Assembly (NCBI GenBank): GCA_016859345.1 | Contig: CM029112.1 | Span: 15,198,725 to 15,262,724 of the forward strand | Direction of reading: 5' to 3' | Source of the DNA: Istiophorus platypterus | Lineage: Eukaryota > Chordata > Actinopteri > Istiophoriformes > Istiophoridae | DNA: 64,000 bases | In this document: positions 35,850 through 45,918 of the stretch, in pieces | How the letters are laid out: the number at the start of each line of letters is the position of its first letter | How positions within the stretch are numbered: the stretch's first letter is position 1 | The notes under the pieces: generated by a model | Seen by the model: only the letters and a program-made list of their open reading frames with translations | Told to the model about the DNA's origin: nothing | The model's database searches: none | Made by a program: the position numbers and the translations under genes

Positions 35850-36154
35850 TTAAAGGGGTACTCTGGTGGAGCTGGGGAAAATGGTCAGTACTAAAGCAGC
35901 AGAGGCCGAGATATGCCCGACTTTGAGTCCCCGTAGCATCTTTGTCTGGTTCTCTGCGCGAGGGAAATGCTCGAGTCTTTCAAACTGGCCGTCCACAAGC
36001 TTTCTGTCACAAATTCATAGTCCGTTGGCCCAAGTCAAAATCACTTCTGAAGGCATCACTAGTGTAATTTTCACAGATGCTGGAAAAGTCCTTAAGAGCC
36101 TCAGAAGACATGCAGCTGTTTATGCTGTGTAAAATCATCAGAGTGCTCCTTTAA
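35850..36154. mobile_element. MITE-like non-autonomous DNA element with TTAA ends
   Basis: The left end TTAAAGGGGTACTC (35850-35863) and right end GAGTGCTCCTTTAA (36141-36154) are inverted repeats with two mismatches in 14. TTAA at both ends fits a piggyBac-type target duplication. The ~305-bp body has no transposase. An 88-codon open frame inside is incidental. The start resembles short percomorph repeats I remember with ACTC-rich termini; the family name is not assigned. Confidence 0.6.
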
Positions 36155-38321
36155 TTTGGGCGGCCACTTTGGAGCCACACAGTATTAGCTGTGGTACTTA
36201 AGAATTGCACCTAGATTAGCAGTGTCACAAAACAGTGTGGGTGGTGCTAGGACATTTTGTCTTGGGACAAATGTTGAGTTTCTGTAGGTGGCATGCTTTT
36301 CCTTATCTGCTTAGCCCAAGGGTCTATCATTGCTTGTGCTAAATATCACTTCTTGTAGCTATGCATTTATCCACTATCCACTTATTCCACTGTCTTTAAA
36401 TCCCTCAAAACATTGTAACTTTGTATGAAAAGGCTCAGTCAAGTCCTAACCTAAGCGGCACGTTTGTATCAAATTCCTTTTTTTAAACTCCTGAAAATTA
36501 AAAGGGATGGAAGGATGCAGAAGCTGGAGAAATTAGTTGAGAGAAAGAGGAATTAGGCAGGGGGACTGATGGCAGGGGAGAGAAATGTTTTAGGACAGAT
36601 GAACAAATGGAGAAACAAGGCTGAAATATTTTTGAATTAGTCTTTGTATAACTGGGCAGACATGGTAAGAAATAGGTTTAAAAGCAACAGGCAAATAAAT
36701 CAAACAAATCCAGTAGTTAGCCACGAAATGGTTGTGAAAATCATTCCACCAATATAACAGAGGAGGAACAGTTACCAATGTGAAAATGAGAGAAGTGTGG
36801 AGGGAAATGATTATTTGGACCTGCTGATGTAGAGACCCAGACCTGAGAGTGATGCATGGAGATGGTTTCTCCATAAGCAAAAACATGGACCTTTGGCATT
36901 TCTTTGGGGTGCGTTTGGTGCTTTGAAACGTGGCTACACACAGACAAAGAAGCTCTCAAAAGGTTTAGCACTACTGAGAAGCTCCTTGTTGGCTTCCTGT
37001 CACTGTGGCTCCTCACCAGGTGTACAGCAGTGTGCCTTCATCTTCAGTGGGATCAGTCCTATTATACATACATACCATCGTCGCTTTTCCTCATTTGAAA
37101 ATTTTGGCAACAAAGACTGCAGATTGAAAATGGCTACACCAAGCTACAAAAATGCAAAATACATTTTTTTGATTGATGAGTTCAAAGTGTGTAGTTTGCA
37201 CTGAACTAATGGATTCTGTACTGCCTATATGTATCTGCCACTGTTGATGTTTTCCCATCCCCGCTTTCTTGATAACGTAATTTTGCTGAAACTTGTTCTC
37301 TATCTTCAAAGAACAGTGGTGAATTAAACCATATTTTGCTTAAGTTTTGGAAATCCAGTCACAATAGACTCTGGAGGAGTTTGGAGGTTGTAGCATAAAT
37401 GAAAAAAGAGGGAATAACTAACAAACTTGTAGTCAATGCAGTAGGAGAGGAGTGGCTTAGGGTGGAGGAAAGATAGTAGGATGAAAGCGGTATGAAAGAT
37501 GAAGTGGAGAATGATAAGTCAATAGATAAATCAGTGATGAATGAATGCACAGTAATAGCCATACTGAGATGGAGAAAAAACATACAATATTAACAGTAGA
37601 CTTCTAAAATCCAGAAAGTATGTATATACACACTCACACATGTGTCCTCTGGGCCATGGCATAGTAAAACATATACTTATCATCCTCGGTATCAACTATT
37701 CTGGCCCTGACTATGTAAATAAATCATGTCCATAGTGTGTGTACGGTATATGAATCTAATTTTAATGCCATTTAGGAGGTTAGAAGGAAGAACGAATGCG
37801 ACGGCAGCGGTAAACGCAATCATATTAATCATCATGTAAAGATAATGTGACTGAATTATTGATGCATGTGAAACCTAGTTGTGTGTGGACCAGAATGGGC
37901 TTTGTGGTGGTGAAGCCTTGTGGGAATTGCGGTAATGGTGTAGCATGAGAGATTTGACTGCTGGAGTGTATACTCTGTGTGTGTGTGAACATGTGTGGAG
38001 TGTGTTTTTCCTGAAAATGAACACATTGGAAACCAGTGTTGTATTTCGGTCGCTAACTCACCGATCGCAGAGAGCGACTGCTTTTTTTCAGACTTTAGAA
38101 TACATCCATGTGCAGGGTTTTTGTTTTGCGCTTTGTTTCAAGTGTGGGGGAATATGAGCCCGTGTGTGCACGAGTGTGTGTGAGTCTGTGTTTGAATGTG
38201 TGTGTGAATGATAGCCAGTAGTATGGATGTGCCTGCCAAACATCATTTACTGTTGTGCTGCCAGGAAACGGTAGCCTTTGTGTGACGACAAACTGCCCCA
38301 ATCCGATTTGGCTGGGGGATG

Positions 38322-38323
38322 CT

Positions 38324-38355
<32 letters not shown>

Positions 38356-38452
38356 GTATCTCTCCGTCTCTCTCTCTCTGCCTCTCCCCTTCTCTCTCTC
38401 TCTCTGTCTCTCTCTGTCTCTTACTCTTTCCTTTTGTATGTCTCTGACTCTT
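38322..38452. repeat. (TC)n-rich tract
   Basis: Imperfect TC repeat with TG and CC interruptions, about 130 bp. Confidence 0.93.
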
Positions 38453-39169
38453 TCTCAGATATCACTTTTTCCCCCTCTGTTTCTCTCTTTCTTTCCTCTT
38501 CTGTCCATTTTCAGCTATCCTTCTCTTTCTAAAATCCCCCCATGATGCTGCAGAGTTGAGACAAGGAGAGAGGGGGGGAAAAACTCTTTTGTTAGTCAGA
38601 TTTCTACGCCGCCCATTGGAACTGAAAGATAATCTTGTCAACAGTGGACTCGCCTGTTACTATAAATACCATAATATGCCAAATTGGTACCCGTTTTTCC
38701 CCTTTTTAATGAATCTGATTTTGCCATGCACCATTATTATAGCTACCTACAGTGAATGCTGTGTGTGTGTGTTTTTCCACCAAATAATTTTTTAGGAGAT
38801 TATTGCATTTCCCAAAATGGTCTAGTAGCCGTCTATCATCCTTTGTTCATACATAGTATTCATGAAAAATATGTCTACGCAACCTATAGAAACATTTCCC
38901 CTAGTCCCTGTGTGCACAGTATTTGTACAGTACATATGGAAACATTTATGCAAATGTATTGTTGCGGTTCGGAAAATTTCTTATTCAGCTGCCCTGCCTA
39001 GATTTTCTAGACTGTTTAGGCTTCATACTTTAAATTTCCTGCAAATTCCAGAAACTGCTGATAAAAAGCATTTTAACAGAGTTTGATGGTACCACTGATA
39101 CTTTGATAGTGAAACGGTGAAAAATAACATATAGAATGAGAATTGCAGCAGCAGCAGGATTTGTCAAGT

Positions 39170-39290
39170 GACTGTGGCAGTCCTTCAACCAGAAGCCTTG
39201 GGTTTAATCCCTCCTTACAGAAAGATGCCATCCTGCTCAAGTGCTCTTGGGGAAGACCCTAGATGGGAACCAGCATCATGGGTGCTGTTC
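39170..39290 (+). mobile_element. tRNA-derived SINE-like fragment
   Basis: GGGTTTAATCCC resembles a degenerate RNA polymerase III B box. Downstream AAGTGCTCTTGGGGAAGACCC resembles the conserved fish SINE segment usually reading like AAGTGTCCTTGGGCAAGAC. No clear A box or tail was delimited, so it is probably truncated and old. Confidence 0.45.
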
Positions 39291-41329
39291 TGTAGCTAAA
39301 TATATATATGAGACTGGCATTCTCCTCAGGGGTCAAAATGGGTGCAGTGATGGTTGTTAGTGAACTAGGCTGTTCTGAATCTTCGCACCGGCTTGGAAAT
39401 GTTCGGGGGAAGCTGTAAACTGACCAGCATTACAAGAGACTGTTGTTGTGCGCGGTTTCTCATCGTGAATGTGTCCAGGTGAGGCTGGATAGAGCCACTC
39501 GCTTGATATATGAAATTCTGTTTGTATAAATGAATAGATGAATATTTCTTTTAAAAAAAAGTATTCCATTGTTCTGCTGAGCAATACATATCAGCCCGCT
39601 AGAATTAAACGATATCACAAGCTGTCAGGGCAAGCCATCATGTAATCCTGCAGCTTTTTGGATAAAGGACTTCTTGACAGAGACAATAGGAATCTATTAG
39701 GCGTCAGTGCTCTCTCTGCAGTGAATGGACGGAGATTTGGATGATTCATACTCAGGTCTGCTCTAATAGTGTTTATGCTCAGTCGGGCGGGGGCGGGGGG
39801 GCAAGCAGTCCTCTGCTTGTTTTAAGACACGGGATAACACAGTTAGCCCACATGCATTATTCAGCTTGCAATGGAATCTTCCAGTGGTGTCTCAATTTCA
39901 TTACAGAATCACAAGGTATGACAAATCCCCGCCTACAGAAAATAATCTTAAAACTCCATCACACTTACCAGTCGACAATGTAGCCGACGCTTTCTCTCTT
40001 TTCGTGGGGCAGTTGGGGTCGCGAATTGATGGAAAATTTTACGAACACGAAGTATTATTTATTATCATTATTACGCAGAATAACTTATTTAACAACATTA
40101 CTTACCAGAACGTATTTTGATGAGGATCCTTATAAAGACGTTTTCGAAAATTGAGAAACTCAGAAGGCCAGTTAAACAGCAGTTTGCAGGTGTAGTTGGC
40201 AGATAAGTAGCTGACTTGTTTTTATGTATATCTACAATATCATTATACCTGAATACAGTGGTGTTTGATGACACAACCTGGAAAGAGACTTACACCAGAA
40301 TCACAGAGGGTATACCCTCGCCAAAACTCCTTTAGTATTAAAAAAGATTTAGACATTTTCAGTTTGCACCGACAACATGTGGATGTATTGTGTAGTTTAC
40401 AGTGCTGCGTTGTCGACAACGTTAACGGGTACGAATGCTTTGTAAACCAGACAGCTTTCTTATGATCTCATGATCTCAGTGTTCAAACTCGCAAAGCCTC
40501 CAACAGTGGCATGATAAACGACAGCTCCTGTGAATCAATCATGCACCAACAGGCTCTGCACTGACGCAAAAACACGCGGTCCTGTCAGTGAATCCATAAA
40601 TCTTCAACAGTGCACATGGACACATTATGTGGCCATATGTTTCATGCTCTTCTGATTTTGCTCACGCTCTACTGTTCAGCACACCTGCTCTATGTCTTAC
40701 ACATGATGATAAACCTACGCACACACTCACTCAATGTTTCATGCTCTCTGAGCATTGGGTGTTGAGGCCAGTAGAGTGTTAGCTCTGTAGGGAGAGGGGT
40801 GGTGGAGACTGCGATTTCTGTGAGATGATGATGATGTCACTTCGCTCTTCTGTTTGTCCTGGCCATCGCACACCCTGACTCTCACTTCCACTTGTCCCCA
40901 CGTTCTTGTGGATTGGCACATTCTCAAATGCGCACACATAAATGTTTCTTTCAACTTGGGAACACCCCCCCCCCCATCCTTCTGGTTCCCTGTCTGAGGC
41001 CTGCAGTACTACTTCAAAACGAAGAGAACACTATCTGGCATTCCAAGCTATTTATAGCAGTCTTGTTTATATTGGTCTGTCCTTTTCAGCTTTATGTAGT
41101 TCGTATCTTACTTACCTCTAGGGTTACACAAGTAAACTCTGTGTTTGACAGCTGTGTCACCACTCTCTGCATTCAATCATTTATGTGAGAATCTAATGAA
41201 TACAATTAAATGATAAAGGAACTATAGAAGAAATACAGAAGAAATGCCACAACCGGCATCATGGGGCAGATGTTTCTGACTTTATTGAACACAGGGTGTT
41301 TTTTATTCCCTAGTCACATCAGAGACTCT

Positions 41330-41740
41330 TAGTGTGTAGACTGTTAGTCTACAGCCTTGCTAGTGGCACTGTGAGGCTGTACACAGCAGTGCTTTGAACT
41401 AAATACCAATATTGTCATGCTTACATGCTCATAGTGACAATGTTAACATGCTGATGTTAAGATGACACAATGTTTGCCATCTTACATTAGTGTGGTGACA
41501 TGCTAACATTTGCAAAGCAGCAGCAAACACAAAGGACAGCAGGCTGATGGGAATGTCAAATTTTGACCTGATGATAGTGTCAGATGAAAAGTTAAGGGAT
41601 CACAAAGATATCGCAGCTCCTCCGGGGATCCTGGGGGAGGACATGAATGTGAAATTTTCTGACACTCCATCCAGTAGTTGTAGGCATTTCATTCGAAACC
41701 ACAAAATGTGAGTCTTATGGTGGCGCTAATGTAAAAGTCA
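41330..41740. mobile_element. Interspersed repeat common in percomorph fish
   Basis: Hallmark segments recalled from many fish genomes appear in the expected order: GTGGCACTGTGAGGCTGTAC, repeated CATGCTAACAT-type units, GCTGATGGGAATGTCA, TTTTGACCTGATGAT, GATGAAAAGTTAAGGGATCA, ATGAATGT and CCATCCAGTAGTTGT, then ATGGTGGCGCTA. It is non-coding and diverged. The boundaries are approximate and no family name is assigned. Confidence 0.6.
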
Positions 41741-42571
41741 AACAGGAGCTATCGCCTCGGAACCAATATTCTGTACCAAAAAATATGTCCGAATACATTT
41801 ATCAGATATTGAGATATTGAGATTTTGGACCGACGTGGTGGCTTGAGTGACCAATAGACTGCAAAGCCTTCTTTGCTCGCCCTTGAGTCAGGCCATTACA
41901 TGTCTAAAAGAGTAAAGTACTGTTAAACCCTTTCCCCATACTGTATATGAGATAAGTTTCAACTCCATAATATAAAAACCAACTCAACCACCATTATGTC
42001 ATTCTCTTATCATATCGCTTTCCTGCCCAACGTTGTGAATGATGGAATAACTAAATCACCCCACTGACAGGAAGTGGAATAGAACCAAAAGTATGTGAAT
42101 GTTCATCACAGTTTTTCTATTACTGTCACTCTCACATCCGCCTTGTAGGTTGTGCGTCAATACATCTTGAAGGTGAACTGTTAAGATATTACACTTGTAA
42201 ACTGTATAAATATCTGCCTGCCTCTTCCAAACAGCACAGCTTGCTCCTGAATCATCTGATCCTAGCAGTCGTGACCATAAAGTATGTACTTGTTAGTCAT
42301 CCTTTCTTTCTCTCACCCCTCCGCAACTTCCTCTCAAGGCCATCTCCCTCCCCACAAGGTTTATATGTTTAATAACGTTACTGAGAAGAAGTGGAATAAA
42401 AAAGAAATATGCTACCTGAATGTGTGGACTTAAAGTGCTGTGCATTAACAATTTATCTCCCCTGTCTTTCTCTCCCTGCCATCGTCTTTCCACACTTCTC
42501 TCTACCATCTTCCCCTCTCTTTTTGATCTGTCTTCATCTCTTCTGTTTTCCCTCATCCTCTCTCCATGCAG

Positions 42572-43075
42572 GGGATGAAGTGGTTTGCCAGTATGTCCCT
42601 CAGCAGCAAAAGGAGTAAGAGGAGGAGTAGAAGGAGCAGCAGCTGTGGCAGTAGCAATGGTAGTAATAGTGTGCTGCTCTCCTTGGCTCTCCTGGTGGGG
42701 GTGGCCCTGATTATTGACCCCGTGGCGGCTCAAAAGCAACGAACTGGCAGCACCTCGGAAAAAGTGCCGGTTCTGAACATTGCGGTGATCCTGGGACGCA
42801 CGCGCTATATCTCCGACCGGGACATCCGGGCGCTGTGGAGCAAGGAGGACCCCATAGATGTAAATGTGGTCACGCTGCTGGTGAACGAGACTGACCCGAA
42901 AAGCATCATTACTCACATGTGTGACCTGATGTCCGGGACCAAGATCCACGGCGTGGTGTTTGGAGATGGCACAGACCAGGAGGCCATTGCCCAGATTTTG
43001 GATTTTATTTCCTCGCAGACGTTAATACCCATCCTTGGCATCCATGGCGGGTCATCCATGATCATGGCTGATAAG
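42572..43075 (+). CDS. grin2a: NMDA receptor subunit GluN2A-like, first coding exon (signal peptide and start of amino-terminal domain)
   Basis: Encodes the N-terminus of a GluN2 subunit, the glutamate-binding subunit of the synaptic NMDA receptor. The coding part is 42575-43075, 167 codons; GGG precedes the ATG after the acceptor CCATGCAG. A basic Arg/Ser-rich n-region (residues 1-32) leads to a hydrophobic core (33-47) and likely cleavage near AA-Q53. Then comes the LIVBP-like amino-terminal domain: LNIAVILG (67-74), the sequon NETDPKS (104-110), HMCDLMSG (Cys116, the conserved disulfide Cys), IHGVVFGDGTDQEAIAQILD and ILGIHGGSSMIMADK. It ends in phase 0 before GTATGA, at the same K|D junction as mammalian GRIN2A. 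DVNVV and CDLMSG favour 2A over 2B, 2C or 2D. Residues 75 and 77 are Arg where mammalian GluN2A has zinc-site His. Later exons lie outside the window. Confidence 0.9.
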
Positions 43076-44218
43076 GTATGAAGGAGTGTATGGTGATATA
43101 TCGACGGATGGGTGAATTCTGCAAGAATCTTTGACTACATGTTAATGTTTGATGAATGAGTGAACTTTTGTAAAGACTAAATGGATGAGTGGATTAATAG
43201 AGCTGTTGTTTGACAGATTGATTGCACTGATTTTGCCAAAAGTTCTGGCTTTGCAACTTTGCTGAACTTTGCAGAGAAAATCGAGCACACGCTCACCTGT
43301 CAACTTACATATATTTGGCTGTTGCTGCTGTCGACAGCTTGTAATACTGGTAGTAAAATGCTAACAGAGTGAAAAGGAAGCCTTGTCTTTTAGCTGCATT
43401 TATACACTTAAATATCAGCTCAGCTGGTGGCTAGAAAAAGAAAACGCAAAGAGGAACCAGGCTGGTAGTGGTGGAAAGAGATGATGTGGAGGATGTAAAG
43501 GGGGGTGGGAGGATGAGGTAAGTATCTGCAGAAAAGTGTTGGAGCAATACAGCTGGATAACAGGAGGAAGGGAAGACGGAGGGATGACTAACGAGAGGGG
43601 GGCGAGGGAAGAGGAGGAAATATGGAAGGAGTGGGTGTTTTGGTAGTCTGGCTAACGTCGGCTGCGTGGTACCTTGAGCTATAATTCGTGAAGGCTCCAT
43701 TTATTGTGCAGGATTCTCCTAGACAAGGTGCAAAAGTCCTGAATGGTTCTCTCATTTTAATGGGGTATGCCCCTCGCCTGCCAATCACTTTGAACTGTGA
43801 ATAGGAATAGATGAACAGCACATGATAGTGTGGATTCATGAGGCAGTGCTTAGCTCCTGGGATTCATCAGATTCACAATGGGGACATTCTTATCTGTGTT
43901 ATTTGCCCAGAAGATCAAAGTAGGTTTTCCAGACAGTGTGTTAGCCTGACTAGCCCTTAAGATGCTACATATGGCTTTTTGAAACATCAATGTGTCATTT
44001 TCAAGTAATTCATGATAAGGTGGTACGTGTTGGAGGACAGGGCAGAAAAGGATGGAGGAGGGGGGTGTTGGAACAGAGGACGTGTAGAGGGGTAGCAGAG
44101 AGATGAAGGGGTGAGGGATAATCCCTCAGTTTGACCGGAGGCGAAGGCTGAGTGGTGGGGAATTACAGAATGTTCTGATTGGCACCTGCCACACGCCACC
44201 TATTTCAGCAGCACTCAC

Positions 44219-44219
<1 letters not shown>

Positions 44220-44278
<59 letters not shown>
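44220..44278. repeat. (CA)n microsatellite
   Basis: Uninterrupted CA repeat of about 59 bp. Confidence 0.97.
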
Positions 44279-44280
<2 letters not shown>

Positions 44281-45540
44281 CTCTTGGTCCTCGTCAGTGA
44301 GTGTCACTGAAACAGCGGCGGTTCTGCTCCTTGACAGCAGGAGTGTTTCCTCTGCAGGAACAGATGAGGAGAAAATAATCCACTTCAAAGTGCTCGAGCC
44401 AGCACTTTGTCTTGTCTTTGTTTTCTTTCCCACGTTTTACTCCTTACCTCACCTCCTATCTGTCTTCCTCTGCCAGCTTCAAATCCACATGCTAAGCCAT
44501 ATGAGCAGCTGTCTCTCACTTTTCACTCACACAACTCTATAGATGTCCCTCCAGGCTGTGGAAAGGTTTCTCGCCACTTGTGTTTGCAAAATATTTTTAA
44601 AGCCACTTTGTTTCTTTGTTCCTGACGAGCGGACAGGAGATGTAAGGCTTTAACTGAGGGCACCTGATGCACTTGGTATCTGAGGCCACACTAGAGGGTT
44701 GTCATGGTTAGTTTAAACCAGAATTTTTGTAAGTTCTCAAAGAGAATCTCATACATTTAATTGGAAATTCAAATTGGAGGTTTGGTTAAGTTCTCTGAGG
44801 TAAAAGTGTAACACTGAAAAATTTAACTGGGAATTTTTAATATCCTGTACTTGACCAAAATCTTGAAGTATTTAAGGGATTTTGAACATTTTTGTAAATT
44901 ATCAATGTCCTACAAATCACTTAAATCTCTATTAATAAATAATTGTTTTCACTTAAACTTTTATACTATAACAGGTCAGGAAATGGTAAAAAAAAAAATG
45001 TTCACAACTTTGGAAAGCCCAAAGTGACTTTGATTCTGTCTGACCAACAGTCCAATATCCAGATGGGTTAGATTTATAATGATACATCAGAGGAAGAAGG
45101 AAAAAAGGAAGAACAAATCATCATGTTTGAATGACCTATTTGGCGTTTTTGCTTGGTAAATGATTAATCGTTATCAAAATTGCTGTAGAATAAATTCCTG
45201 TCAACCGAACACACAGCTAATCTTTTAGCCCTTGAGACTACGAGCTACTTTATATTTTTCATCCCTATTCACTACAGCTAAAATGATTTATCTGAATATC
45301 TAACCCTGTCTATTTTTTTCTGCGTAATACATTGAGCATTTTTGACTGCGCAATTCATTATATGATCAGGAGTCCTATCACTTACTTGGAAGAATAATGA
45401 CTTTGATAGCATTAAGTATATGATATTGAAGATTCACATAAAAACAACAGTTAAATCTGTTTAGGTAGTGTTGTAGTGAGTTTCCATCCCAAACAAGGAT
45501 TATGATTCTTCTAGTGTGTCACGCGCCAGATCCTCTCCTT

Positions 45541-45630
45541 GTAAGGTTTACATAGTCTTTTTACCCTCCTTTTAAAGTTTATATAACTCCTCACCCTCTG
45601 TAGGTTAAGGTTTATCCGGTTACCCTCTGA
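45541..45630. repeat. Degenerate tandem repeat, three copies
   Basis: Three diverged units each containing AAGTTTA- or AAGGTTTA-like sequence followed by ACCCTC, starting at about 45541, 45575 and 45608. Confidence 0.6.
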
Positions 45631-45850
45631 AGTTTAAGTAGCGGAGTTTTTCTGATGTCTTGTTCCATGCAGATTTTCGCTAATCCTCATGTGAAATATG
45701 AGGAGAAGCTCGGCTCCAATGATTATGCCTTGTAAGACCCTCAGTGTGTTTGTCTATTCACTCACGCCTTCATACTTGTGTGTGCATAGGCGTGTGTGAA
45801 ATTTCCCTGCGTATATATGCTTTAATACGTTTGCGTTTACTGAACACACT

Positions 45851-45855
<5 letters not shown>

Positions 45856-45916
<61 letters not shown>
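45856..45916. repeat. (TG)n microsatellite
   Basis: Uninterrupted TG repeat of about 61 bp. Confidence 0.97.

Positions 45917-45918
<2 letters not shown>

Larger units (their letters stand above)
33300..42571 (+). other. grin2a: grin2a intron 1 (inferred), 9.3 kb
   Basis: Runs from GTAAGTAC at 33300 to the acceptor TCTCTCCATGCAG ending at 42571. The first kilobase is still CpG-richer. It holds (AAC)n at 34168-34195, (TC)n tracts at 34404-34491 and 38322-38452, a TTAA-bounded MITE-like element (35850-36154), a SINE-like fragment (about 39170-39290) and a fish interspersed repeat (about 41330-41740). Extra non-coding exons cannot be excluded. Confidence 0.55.

Noticed and set aside
35866..36132. 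88-codon open frame
   Set aside because: Lies wholly inside the MITE-like element between its inverted ends and resembles no transposase.
42293..42949. 218-codon open frame on the minus strand
   Set aside because: It is antisense to the grin2a coding exon and its flank; the plus-strand translation is clearly GluN2, so this is a shadow.
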